Source: Vanrija pseudolonga
Lineage: Eukaryota > Basidiomycota > Tremellomycetes > Trichosporonales > Trichosporonaceae
Direction of reading: 5' to 3'
Length of the DNA stretch: 64,000 nt
Assembly (NCBI RefSeq): GCF_020906515.1
Contig: NC_085853.1
Span: forward strand, 1,798,001-1,862,000
The translations under genes and the position numbers were made by a program. A model generated the notes under the pieces. The model made no database searches. It saw only the letters and a program-made list of their open reading frames with translations, and was not told where the DNA came from. Shown here one piece after another: positions 25,444 to 37,551 of the stretch (its first letter is position 1; the number at the start of each line of letters is the position of its first letter).

Positions 25444-27821
25444 TTAGACGTCACCGACGGGGTGGGCTTTTCGCCACGAGCGCCAGAACGTCTTCGTGTC
25501 GGGCTTGCCAGCGCTCCGCCAGTGCTCCCAATAGACGTCGTGCTTCACCTGACGGCAGATGGCCTCGGCCACCTGCACGCACACGGCGTTGCCAATCATT
25601 TTGTTGGCAGCCGCCGTGCCCCCTAGGAAGCGGTAGCTGTCAGGGAAGCCCTGACAGCGCTTGCGCTCCGCGACGGTGAAGACGCGTTCTTGCTAGCAGC
25701 GATCGGTGTCAGCGCAGCCGCGCGGTTCCACTCACCTCGGGGTGGACGACCCCGGTGCCCCGTCCGCCTGGCCGAGCAGAGGTGAGCAGGGTGCCGACGG
25801 CGCCGTGTGCATCCGCGCGACGGCGCACACCTGTGGTGTGGTCAGCCAGTACCGCGCCGCGACCGACACGACTCACCAGGCAGGTGGTCGTCGGCGTCGG
25901 CGCCGCCGCTGACGGCAGCCACGATCCTGTGGTCAGCCCTAGCTGCTGGACAGACCCACGCGTCGACGTCGCACGGGCGCATGTGCTCTGTACGGTGGTC
26001 AGCCAGCAGCGCGCCGCTAGCTCGCATGCGGCGCTGGAAGTCGTTGGCCGGAGGACGCGCATACGGCACTGGGCGCGTGAACCCGCGCGGGCGGCGCCAC
26101 ATGTCGAATGCTGTGCGTTAGCGGCGCAGCGCGGAGGGGAGGGCGGGCGAGCGAACCTACCCGGCATATCGGAGATGGCCTGCGCCGTCGTGATGGGCGG
26201 CAGCGGCGCTCCGTGGCCTCCTGGCCCGAGACTGAGGCGCTCGTCCACCCCGTCGATACGCAGCAGTGTCTGCGGGACGCGCGCGGCGTGGCTCGGCGCC
26301 GGGAACGACGGCAGCGGCACGCCCCGGCGCGCGGCGAGGATGAACAGCCGTACGCGGGACTGCGGGGAGCCAAGGCATCGTGCGTCGAGGAGCGCCAGAC
26401 GCACCTGGTACCTGCGCCTGCGTGAGCGCCGCCTATGTACCTCGTGGGAGGGAGGAGCTTACCCCATCGCCAGGAGCCGCCTGACCGCCTCGCGGGCATA
26501 GTTTATCGTCCCTGCGGGGGCCTCGCGCTCGTCCTTGATTCCACGGACGTTTTCAATTACCGCGACGTCGGGCCGGATACGCTCGATGGCCGCGAGCGTG
26601 GTCCACAGCTCGGCGTTACGCGGGTCGTTGACGTCGCGAAAGCGGTTGGCGCCAGAGTGTCCTTGACTGTGGCGGCGTCGTCAGCTCTGCCACACTGCCA
26701 CACTCACCACGGCGGCCCGGCAAACACGAGCGCGAGGTGGTCGCGCTTCACGTGCGCAGCGTACGCCTCGACGCTCATGCGCCGCATGCCGACGTGGCGC
26801 ATGGTTGCGTTGGCAGCAAGCGTGGCGATACACGTCTCGTCGGTGTCGACGGCATGCCGCACGCTGAACCCCGCGTGCAGGGCGCCGAGCACGCTGCCCC
26901 CGCCGCCGGCGAACAGGTCGGCGCTGTTCAGCTTGAGCTGCGCAAACTGCTCCGTCTCGGCGGCGTGGCGCTCATGCTCTGCGCGGCAGGGCACGCAAGC
27001 GCGCAGCTCGGCCGGCTCGGCTGGTATAAGGTGGCGGAAGTGCGCCCTACCGGCCGGCAGCAGCTCGGAGCACGTGAACGACTCGATGTGCCCCGCTACG
27101 TTGAGCACGCCCCTCCCGACGACATGTGAGGCGGGAACCCGCTCCACCACGTCGGTGAAGTACAGCCTCCGCTAGGTGGTGTCAGCGTGCCCGGCCGACA
27201 GCTCACCTCGGACACATATTGTCCCGTCGCGCCGCGCAGGTCAGCGACGCGCCCGAGTCGGCGGACCTTGATGCTTGGCCCGCGGCCGCTATTCCACTCC
27301 GTCGAGGGCAGGTTTGAGGGCAGGTTCGTGCGGAGACCGAGGTCATGCACCCCGGTGGCGGAGCGTAAGAACACCAAGTCACCCACATGTGTCTCATGGC
27401 GCCGGGCACTCTCCGCCTCGGCGGCGGACTTCCCCGTACACGCATCGCACCCGTGCGGCCTCGCGTCACGCCACGCCAGCTGCGTGCGATCAAACACATA
27501 CCGCCAGCTCCGGCGTACCCGCTTCACGATGCTGCCGCGAGACACGGTACGGCACTGAGCGTGCCGCAGCACCACCTGGTCGGGGGCCACCATCTCGGAG
27601 CTGCGCACCCAGTGGACATGCGCTTCGTCGACGCCGACGCGGCGCACGAGCGCGAGCTGGAAGCCGTGCCGCTTGGTGATTACCTCGACGACATCGCCGG
27701 GCTTTATGGCCACCGGCGGGCGCTGCCGGGGCTTGCTGGGGTGCCGTTTGTGCGACGGCGCGCGGTGGTGGTGGTGACGGTCGGCGGTGTGGCGGGCAGG
27801 GTGACTCTTGCTCGGGGCCAT
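25444..27821 (-). CDS. BAH-domain C5-cytosine DNA methyltransferase (DIM-2/DNMT1 type, compact)
   Basis: Predicted nuclear 5-methylcytosine writer. Exons 27821-27207, 27171-26708, 26666-26463, 26411-26161, 26110-25877, 25830-25736 and 25692-25444 encode 703 residues. A basic His/Arg-rich N-terminus precedes one partial and one clear BAH-like region (about 30-110 and 138-240; RRLYFTDVVERVPASHVVGR). All catalytic motifs are present: I ADLFAGGGG (about 288-296), IV GPPCQGHS with nucleophile C360, VI ENVRG (398), VIII QSRVR (445), a target-recognition region, IX FTVAERKRCQGFPD and X GNAV (655). No RFTS, CXXC or SNF2 module, so it is neither full DNMT1 nor DNMT5, and it is about half the length of DIM-2. 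An ATG at 27884 is also in frame; 27821 has the better context. Ends 27 bases from the VPS54 stop. Confidence 0.9.
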
Positions 27822-28161
27822 GGTGTGCTTGAATCCTGCGGGTTGGGGAGAGGGATGAGTGAAGGACGACAAGGCCAGAGTCAAGGATGAAGATGCCAGT
27901 GGCTGGGAACGAGGACACGGGCGGCCGCGAGGACTGGACGAGCCGCGGCGCTCACATCATCCATTAGGGCGTCAGTGCCGCGGCCGGCGCATCAGTCGTC
28001 ATTCCGACGCCCCCGCCTTGTGTATCAATGACATATGCGATCTATGAAGATATGATGAGACCGGACGGGATACTATACACACAGTGGAGCGTGGTGCGGG
28101 CGCCCACGCCGTCATTGCGGCCACGACCAGCGTTGGCGGCGACGCCGCACCCACACCTCGC
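27822..28161. other. Intergenic, upstream of the DNA methyltransferase gene
   Basis: 340 bases between the stop of the membrane-protein gene and the methyltransferase start, both on the minus strand. It holds the methyltransferase promoter and the neighbour's 3' end. Nothing else seen. Confidence 0.35.
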
Positions 28162-29159
28162 CTAGACCTCGGACACGCGCGACGCCCAGCGCGATGGCGG
28201 CACGCTCTCGCTCACAGCCTTCTCCCCCTCGACGGTGACGACCTCCATGACGCCGAGACACACGTCTGGGACCTCGACGTCGTCGGCGTGCAGCGGGCGC
28301 CAGAGCTCGGCCTGCGCGTGCTGGAACGGCAGGGCGATGAGCACGCCCACGAGCGCTTCTTGCATTGGGCCCGGGGCGTCGCGCACCTCGGCCTCCTGCA
28401 GCGTCGGGCGGAACTCGGTGACTGGTGCCGCCGCCGCCGCTGCCGTCGTCGCGCTCGACCGCCGCCTCCGGCGCGCGAGCCGGCGCGTGGGCAGCATCTC
28501 GCGGAACGCCTCGCCCAGCTCGGACCACAGCGACGGCACCTGGAGCGGCATGCGCGGCTTCTCTTCCTCCTCGACGATCGGAGGGTGGACGGTGTACAGG
28601 CCGACAGGCTGCATCGGCGTCAGCGAGCGTCCACACACACCGCACACAGTCATCTTCAGGGCTGCCACAACGCCACTGCACCGCTCGGACGGATGTGCCC
28701 CGCAACCCCAGCCCCGCAATGCACTCACCGTGACAAAGTCCCACTTTTCCTCGTCAATAACGTAGCCCTCCCAGTCGTCGCCGTCGAGGCGCATCTCGCT
28801 CTCCCAGAGCGTGGGCAGCGGCTGCACGGGCGCCGGCTTCTTTGGCGCGGCGGGCGTTGGCAAGAATGGATTCGAGTACGGTATGACTTCGCCGCGGGCG
28901 ATCGCTTCCTCGATACGTCGGTGCAGCCTGCGCCGGATGATCATGGCGCGGAAGACGAGTGCAAGGCCGATAAGACTCAGCACTATGATGGTCGCGAGGA
29001 AGGTGAAGATGTACATTGTCGAGCTGGGCTCAGTCAGCGCGCTTGCTCTCAGAACGGCACTCACTTGCCGCCGACGCCGACGTTTGTGTTCCCTCCCCAC
29101 CAGACACTCGTCTGTGCTGGGTCCGGGGCTGTCGATGTCGCTGCTGTAGCTGTACTCAT
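28162..29159 (-). CDS. Single-pass membrane protein of unknown function
   Basis: Exons 29159-29065, 29023-28729 and 28608-28162 encode 278 residues. A short Ser/Thr/Ala-rich N-terminus (about 35 residues) is followed by one strong transmembrane segment near 37-57 (FTFLATIIVLSLIGLALVF). An Arg-rich stop-transfer stretch (IIRRRLHRRIEEAI) then predicts an extracellular or luminal N-terminus and a cytosolic C-terminus. The cytosolic part has a proline-rich stretch, a polybasic run (RRLARRRRRSS), an Ala tract and a conserved-looking end (VPDVCLGVMEVVTVEGE). The overall plan resembles small basidiomycete-specific membrane proteins I know only as hypothetical. No enzyme motif was found. Frame and splice sites are consistent, so the gene itself is well supported. 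Confidence 0.75.
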
Positions 29160-30596
29160 CGTGGTGTGGGTTGTTGCGGTGTTGAAGTTGCTCGCAGGCT
29201 GCAGGAATCTATAATCTGCGCTTCCTCGGGAAAGCCGACGGCGATGGCGCAGTTGTTGGCGGGCGAGAGACGCAACCAGAGACGACGGCGACGGCGAGAG
29301 ACAACGACCACCTCGCTGGCTATATGTAGACGACCTAGACGACTTTGTTGACGACTCTGCTCGACGGGCGATGATGTTGACGGGTGATGTATTTTATCAA
29401 CAAGGCGACTCTGCGCCCGACCAGACTTGCACTGTCGGTCGCGAGAGAACGACGAGTGCCCGGTGCCCGATGATTATCCCGCAGCCGCCGTCTCTCGTCC
29501 ACTCTCGGCTCGCTCGTTCGTTCGCATGTAGGTCAACTTTTGCGGCGTCTGGGGAAGCAGTAGCAGCAGCAAGCGCGCCCTGGCCGGCCGCAGCGGCCAA
29601 GCAGCAGCAGCAAAGCAGAGCTGACAATCGCATGGCCAAGAACAAGCTCTCAAGCTCTAGCCGAGGGCAGCCGCCAAACCGAACCAAACCCTCCGCATCT
29701 CTGCCGACATGCCGTCAACGCAGGCTCGGCGCGCACCCTGTCGCCCTGCCACCCTGCCGCCGGCCCCCGAGCCAAGCCACCGACGCAGCGTGGCAGATGT
29801 CTTTATTAGGGCTGTGAACCCACCCAGGCATACTTACATATGCAGGCTTGTTCCTTGGGCCCCGTTCCTACAATCCGTGTCCCTGCCTCGCAGCCCAGCG
29901 CGGCCAACGTACGGCGATAGCACCGACCGACCGAGGCCATGCAGCCAGCCCAGCGCCGAGGCTCGGCCGCCTGCCCACACTGTTCACACGACTCTGGTGA
30001 GTCACCGGCGTCGACGATGAAGACGCAGCCTTTGATTATGCTACTGTCGGCGGCGTCGGCGACGGCGACACGATGGCCAGCCCTGTTGGCGACAACGGGC
30101 AAGCCTGGACAGAAGACTCTTTTCTTTCTGTGATTCTCAGCTTGTGCAGGGTTGGTAAGTAGTCGTCGTGGTTGTATATCCCGTTCTGTATCCGAAGCGG
30201 CTAAGGCCGGTCGTCGCTCTCTGCAACGGGCAGCATCCCTGTTCACCTGCGAAATCAAAGCTGACAAGAAAACTTCCCGTAACTGACAGAAGGAGGACGG
30301 GCCTTCGGCTTGCGGGCTTTCTTCATCACGTGATATGGGCGGCATCAAAGCCACGTGCAACTCGACGCGACATCTTTCGGCACGATCCGCCGCCGCCGTC
30401 AGCCGCCATCCGCCATCCGCCATGGCCGATGCGCCGAGATCAACACGCATGCATGCAACGCGATAGGCAGCAGCACGAGGCCAGCATAATCGAACCGCCT
30501 GGCAGCTGGCGATGAGCACAGCAGCTTGACATTGCTCACAACAACATCTACTATACCTTGCTCACTAGCCCCCCTTCGTCCCCGACACACACCACC
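29160..30596. other. Intergenic, no supported gene (1.4 kb, divergent)
   Basis: Lies between two outward-facing gene starts and holds both promoters. Reading frames such as 29371-29817 plus and 29806-30519 minus have no recognisable domain and no splice-supported extension. A short dinucleotide-poor, CAG-rich stretch lies near 29600. Nothing else supported. Confidence 0.45.
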
Positions 30597-31707
30597 ATGG
30601 CGTCGATCAAGATCTTCAGCCTGGCAGTAAAGGTACGCCCGCCGCAGTCACACCCCTCAACTCGTGCGACACTTGGCCTTGGCTGATCAGTATTCCCCAA
30701 TTAGACCCTGGCCAAGCCCATCGCGAATGCCATCAAGGCCCAGGCAACAGAGTGAGCAGACCGCGCAGATGCCATCGCGCGACGGCGTTGGACTCGGCGC
30801 CCGGTGATCATGGACTGACCATCATCAGACACGAGACCTTCCGCAAGATCTGTATCGGCGTTGCCCAGGTGAGATCTCGTCATGCCTCGGGCATGCGGCG
30901 TGGCACGACTGACGACCGCCCAGGGGATCCACCGCACCGAGGCAAGGATGCGCCTGGGCTTGTTGAACGAGGAGGCGTCCAAGGTGAAGCCGCTCAACGA
31001 TGCAAAGTGGGTAGTCGCCCCGCCTGGCTCGGCTCAGGCGACGAGCTTGCGTCACCACCGCCACTGACGACCCCAGGGCCGTGCAGAACGGTGCAAACAC
31101 AATAGCGGAAGGGTTCCTCTTCTTCGTCGGCGCCGGCCTAGTGCTAGGAGAAACGTATCGCTCGTCGAGGAAGAACGCAAATCGACGAGACCTGGTCGCC
31201 GAGCGCCTTGACTCACTCGAGTCGGAGATTCAGACACTACGAGAGCGAGAAAGCGACGAAGTCAAGGCTCTCACAGCACGGTGAGTGGTATGCGGTGCGG
31301 CGGCATAGTCCGCCGCTCCACCTCACGCGACCGCTTTCCAACTGACGTCGATCCTCTTCACCCTCGATTCTCGCGCCCCATCCCGTAATTATCGCTGGTT
31401 TCCGCCGTATCACGGACCTCATCGCGCTCCACACTGTTCACATGGTCGTGATGATTCCGGAACGGTTCCAACAACGCTACCTGGAATCAGGTCTGAGGGT
31501 CTGGAACGAGCCCTGTCGACGGTCGTGGACAGCGGCCTGAGAGCCGGCTGGCTCAACCTGGGCCATGACGAGTCGGAAGTGCTCCGTCTCGTCGCCCAGC
31601 TCCCGGGGCAGCCGTTCGCGTTGCGTCAGACCGACGGCAGCGAGAGTGGAGCCTCGTCGGTTGATTCGGCTGACGATTCGGGTCTTGATGCTCCAAGCCC
31701 CGCATAA
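30597..31707 (+). CDS. OPA3: OPA3-like mitochondrial protein
   Basis: Small mitochondrial membrane protein of the optic-atrophy-3 family; its biochemical role is not settled. Exons 30597-30632, 30705-30751, 30829-30868, 30924-31006, 31077-31280 and 31491-31707 encode 208 residues. The family start MASIKIFSLAVKTLAKPIA is split by intron 1, and TFRKICIGVAQGIHRTEARM and AEGFLFFVGAGLVLGE are further hallmarks, the last being the membrane segment. A coiled coil follows (about residues 115-160, RLDSLESEIQTLRERE). The last intron (31281-31490, 210 bases) is long for this genome; joining across it keeps the coiled-coil frame (ALTARSEGLERAL), but an extra small exon inside it is possible. Confidence 0.88.
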
Positions 31708-33231
31708 AGGGGGGTACGCGCGGATGATAACGGCAGGATGCTTCTGCTGCCGGGCCGGACGAGATGGCTCGTCTAGCTCCAGCGTCGTCGAGACATGGCA
31801 TATACATACACCTTTTCTTGCATGATGCACATGGACCAAAGTATTGTTGCCCGGTGCCAAGTGCAGCTCCAATTCTCCAACCGAAGTTGACGGGATTTGT
31901 TTGGTTGGTACAAGCAAGACCACGAGTCTATTGTGGAAAGCAAAGGTGGGCATGGTAAATAAGTGACGTCACGCTCCCGAAAGGATTGCAAGGGCTGGCT
32001 CCTTCGCTCCTTCCCGGTCCCTGTGTTGTTGAGAGTTGTTGAGACTGGGATTGGGGTTAAGAGCTTGTGTGTGAGGCGAGCCTGTGCTCGAGTAACAAGA
32101 GGGGGGGCGTACTGCCGCACCGGCCAGCAAGTACTTACGTGCATGTGTGTGCTGATCTTAAACTGGGTAGGGCATGAACGACGAATTACTAGTACTACTA
32201 CTATTACTACGACGACGAACCTGTCGTCATGCCATGCCGTTTCGACTTTTAGTGACAAAGTGGAGCAAAGGGTTTACCGTGTTTTGTATATCCTCGTTGG
32301 TCGTCCCGTCGTGCTCGTCCTAGTCGAATTACAAAATGGTAGGGGTCGTCGGTTGGCCATTTATTTGACACGGAATCAAATTTATAAACTATTTGCCGGC
32401 GATGGTGGAATGGATTGAACCCTGATTGCGAGGCATGACAAGAGACTCACAAGAGACTCACACCCAACAAAATACCTTCCCTCCCCTTCCTCGGGCGCCA
32501 TGCGCCAGCCAGGCGTCAGGCGTCAGGCCCGCCCCAGTGACCACCACCCACCCCGGCCACCCCCCCTCGGCAGCATCTTGTCGTGTCGTCGCCGGCGCAC
32601 CCCTCACCGCACCGCAGCAAGCCAGCCTGCCAGCCTGCCAGCCGGGCTCCAACAACCATCCGTCGACTGACGCATCCTTCGCATCCCATAACCAACCTTA
32701 GCTACTCCGCTGGGATTCTAGCACCTTTTTTCTGCCTTGCTTTGACACGCACGCAAACTCGCAGTACGCAGCACGCAGCAAGCATCCACCACCACCACCA
32801 CCCACGCGTCGACGACACTCGGCCGTCTTGTCCTATTCCATTCAATCAATCACCCAACCGACCCCGCCTTACCTTTGCCGCCTCCGCCGCCGACGCCTTC
32901 CCTTGCGCTTGGCCAACCCCGATCTCCCCATCTACCACCGACCACCTACCTGCCTACTTCCCAGGACCGTGAATCCACTTCTTTCCACGTTCCATCCTTC
33001 ACTACTCCATCCAACAACCAACACTTACATTTGAGCAATCGCCTGCATACACACTCTGCACGCCCCCTCGCGCGACAAAGTAGGCCCACAGCGTCATTAC
33101 GCATCGCATCGCCAAGTCCCCGCAAACCGCCCTGCGATCAAGTTGTGGAAACCTAGTCACTCCACAATTCACGCGCTCTCCGTTTGCAACCTTCCCTCTT
33201 TTCACCCCCATCCCCCACCCCTACCACCTAG
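31708..33231. other. Intergenic and probable HOG1 leader (1.5 kb)
   Basis: Sequence downstream of OPA3 and upstream of HOG1. A TAC/TACT microsatellite lies at 32186-32215 and a CCA run near 32788-32805. From about 32460 to 33230 the plus strand is strongly C/T- and CA-rich, as in long fungal 5' leaders. No supported coding gene. Confidence 0.45.
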
Positions 33232-33410
33232 GTGAGTGTTGGACAGCATACAGAAGGTCTAGCACAACGTTGCTGACATTGTATGCTTGCTATTGCTCGA
33301 ACTGCCCCGTTTCCGTGTCACACGCCCCGCCGCTCCACCTTATCCCACTCCGTCGGTTTGTCTCCTCCCCGCATCGCTACTGCACGTCGCCCCGCATAGT
33401 AGTCAATCAG
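33232..33410 (+). promoter_or_regulatory. Possible intron in the HOG1 5' untranslated region
   Basis: A consensus donor (TAG then GTGAGT at 33232) follows the pyrimidine-rich leader, and an acceptor (AATCAG ending at 33410) lies four bases before the HOG1 ATG. Splicing would place the ATG right after the exon junction. Inferred from consensus only. Confidence 0.4.
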
Positions 33411-33414
33411 CAAG

Positions 33415-34944
<1,530 letters not shown>

Positions 34945-35350
34945 GGTGGCTGAGATGCCGCTGCCTCAGTCTGCGTGCCGCTTTGGGTCTCGTGTACTCC
35001 TTTGACCACCAGTACTCCATCCTACCTCCCCTAACTCTCTCGTGCCTAATGCACCATCGAACCCATACAACGCTCCATACCACCCGTCGCCGTAGCTGTA
35101 CTTTGAGACAGAAGAAAAGAGGATGCAGCAGATTGATTGTGCGGGGTGGTGGGTAATGCTGACGGTGACGCACTGTGGGGTGGAGCAGACGCCGCCCGCG
35201 GTTTGATTCCGGCCATGTCAAGTTTCAGGCTCCCGTCGTCGGACCACGAATGTCAGGCTCACTATTTCAATGTTCGATCTCCGGCCTCCTCCAAGTGCCG
35301 TCTATCGCGAGCAAAGTCGTTGCTGTTGGACACCAACACAAAACAACACA
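34945..35350. other. Intergenic, HOG1 to mitochondrial bL36 gene
   Basis: 406 bases between co-oriented genes. A sequence resembling a tRNA B box (GGTTTGATTCC near 35200) has no matching A box or cloverleaf. Nothing else seen. Confidence 0.35.
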
Positions 35351-35807
35351 ATGTTCGGCCTCTTCCGTCTCCGCCTCCTGGCAGGCCCCTCGCGCCAGTG
35401 CTCGACGCACGCGCACGCATCGCTTGCCCGCCCGACCGTCTCGGCGCTCGTGCCGTCGTTCGCCTCGGCGCGTCTCGGCGCCCTTCCCCGCCCCGCAGCG
35501 GCACCGCAGGCGCTCCGCGTGCTCGGACAGGTGCGCGGCATGAAGGTCCGGAGCAGCGTCAAGAAGTTTTGCGACGGGTGTGCTGTTGTGCGCAGGTACG
35601 TCGCGAGCGGCGCGAGGCCGGCGGACCGAGGGAGGTTGCCGGCCGGCCCATGGCCCTACCGACTGGTGAACACGCACGCTGACCCACTACTAGGAAAGGA
35701 AGAATCTACATTGTCTGCTCGAAGAACCCCAAGCACAAGCAGGTGGGTGTGCTGCGTGAAAAACAGCCTTTTGGAGCGTTTCTGACCCCGCGCAGAGGCA
35801 AGGATAG
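35351..35807 (+). CDS. RTC6: Mitochondrial large-subunit ribosomal protein bL36m
   Basis: Zinc-ribbon protein of the mitochondrial large ribosomal subunit. Exons 35351-35595, 35694-35742 and 35796-35807 encode 101 residues. A presequence of about 60 residues rich in Arg, Ser and Ala, without acids, leads into the conserved core MKVRSSVKKFCDGCAVVRRK. The four zinc ligands are visible as C-x2-C followed by VCSKNPKHKQ. The last exon has only 12 coding bases (Arg-Gln-Gly-stop), so a gene finder could easily lose the true C-terminus. Length of the mature core (about 38 residues) is exactly that of bacterial L36. Confidence 0.94.
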
Positions 35808-36021
35808 ACGCGGACGACGCGCGGGATAGACTTGGCATTTGTACAGCACTTCTCATGCGATTGCATTGGGCGTCGGCGTCGGCGTCGGCAAAGGCAGAAG
35901 TAGATTAAGACGGACGTGATTCCTAGGCCATGACAGCCCTGCGAGGACTACACACCGCACGTTCAAAAGATGGGAGTGTCATCACCATGTCTACTCGTGC
36001 CCCTACACCCTCTACGCTCTA

Positions 36022-36965
36022 TTACTTCATCTCAATGCCCAGCGCCTCGACAACCTGCTTCTCCACCTCGGCCTGAAGCTCGTTGACGTCCTCGTTGCGC
36101 AGCGACCTGTCGTGTTAGTGGCGCTGAGCCGGGGTGCGGGCGGGCTCACCTGTCCATGCTACGGTAGTTGATCCGGTAGGCCAGACTCCTGCGACCGGTT
36201 TTGGGGTGGGTGAAGTCGTCGATCTGGGGCGTGGGGTCAGCGGTGGTGTTAAGAGACGGCGGTGTGGATGGCTCGACCACTCGTCAGGCCCACTCACAAG
36301 CGACACATTCTCGACGAGATCTCCAGCCACATTGCGCACAATCTCGCAGTAGTCGTTCTCGTGCCATGGCTCGCGGCCCTCGACAGCGGCATCGGGCAGC
36401 CAGAAGCTCATGTCGCGGTTGACGGGCGGGTACTTGGAGTACGGCTTGAATGTGTTGATCCTGCCCTGCTCAAACTGGTTGAGGAAGCGCGAGTCGGTGG
36501 ACCAGAAGAGACGGATGTCCTGGATGTCGAAGAGCACCATGGCGATGCGCTCGAGGCCGAGGCCAAACGCCCACCCGGCCTTGTGTCCCATGCCCGACGT
36601 CTCGAGCGTCTGCTGCATCACCACGCCGCAGCCGAGGATCTCGAGCCAGTCGTCGTTGAACCACACCTCGACCTCGAAGCTCGGCGATGTCCAAGGGAAC
36701 GTGGCCTCGATCCAGCGGATACGCAGTGGCTCGCCCTTGGCCGCGGCGACGTGGCCGAACAGCTTGAGAATGAGACCGTTGAGCCGGTGCTTGAGGTTCT
36801 GCGTAATCTCGGCCGCGTGCTCGGGGTCGTGCTTGGCCTGGTAAGGGTTGGACGGGCCGACGACCGTGTCGTCCTCGACCTGGAGCGGCGACTTTGCCAG
36901 CTCGGCTGCAAGGCGTGCGTTCTCGGCCTTGAGCTCGCTCAGGTCGCCCTGGTCCCAGATACGCA

Positions 36966-36996
<31 letters not shown>

Positions 36997-37551
36997 GCTG
37001 CTGTCGATCTCGTCGCGGCGGTACACGTCGGCGGCGATGAGGAACGCGTTCTTGTCGGATCGGTACGACTCGACCTCGTGGGCCGACGTGTGCGTGCGCA
37101 GCATGTGTTCCGCGTTGACGTAGTAGCTGTCCGTCTTGGACCGACCGGGGTGGTCCTTGGGGAATCCGAGCTCGTCAAAGTTCTGATGGACCGTCACGAT
37201 CGGCGACTCGGTCCGGACAGACTGGTAGCCCTCAAAGTGGTTCTCGATGATGCCGCGCAGCGTGGACAGGGGGTGGCCCTCCTGGAGGTGGAGGTTACGG
37301 CCGACCTTGGACAGGATGGTCGGCGTGGCGTTGGTCCACTCGTCACGCGGGTACGTCTTACCGAGGACGGTGAGGGGTTCGGTCGGCGCTGCGGCGATTA
37401 GTGGGTGTCACTGATGAACAGGCCACTCACTTGTGCTCTGGAACCGGCGGGGGAGGACGGCGGTGCGCGCCACAGTCACCCGGGTGACCCGGGGGAACGT
37501 GGTGATGGCGGCGCGCGATGCGACGGCGCGGGGCAGCCGTGTGAGGAGCAT
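36022..37551 (-). CDS. MSF1: Mitochondrial phenylalanyl-tRNA synthetase
   Basis: Monomeric class II synthetase charging mitochondrial tRNA-Phe. Exons 37551-37431, 37388-36298, 36223-36150 and 36106-36022 encode 456 residues. A basic presequence (LLTRLPRAVASRAAITTFPR) is followed by the class II core: motif 1 region (HPLSTLRGIIENHF), THTSAHEVE, a motif 2 region (FEVEVWFNDDWLEILGCGV) and motif 3 (GWAFGLGLERIAMVLF). The C-terminal FDX-ACB anticodon-binding fold begins near KPYSKYPPVNRDMSFWLP and ends at EALGIEMK. The domain order and length match FARS2/Msf1, not the cytosolic alpha2beta2 enzyme. Divergent from the RdRP gene. Confidence 0.96.

Noticed and set aside
26704-26712. Loss of the catalytic cysteine (PPW in place of PPC) in the DNA methyltransferase
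   Set aside because: An intron with consensus ends lies exactly there; splicing restores PPCQGHS.
25444-27821. Methyltransferase as a bacterial restriction-modification gene gained by transfer
   Set aside because: It has six introns in host style, BAH-like regions and base composition like its neighbours.
29806-30519. A 237-residue minus-strand frame upstream of OPA3
   Set aside because: No domain or paralogue, and it covers the expected divergent promoter region.
35190-35215. tRNA-like B box (GGTTTGATTCC)
   Set aside because: It deviates from the consensus, and no A box or cloverleaf could be drawn around it.
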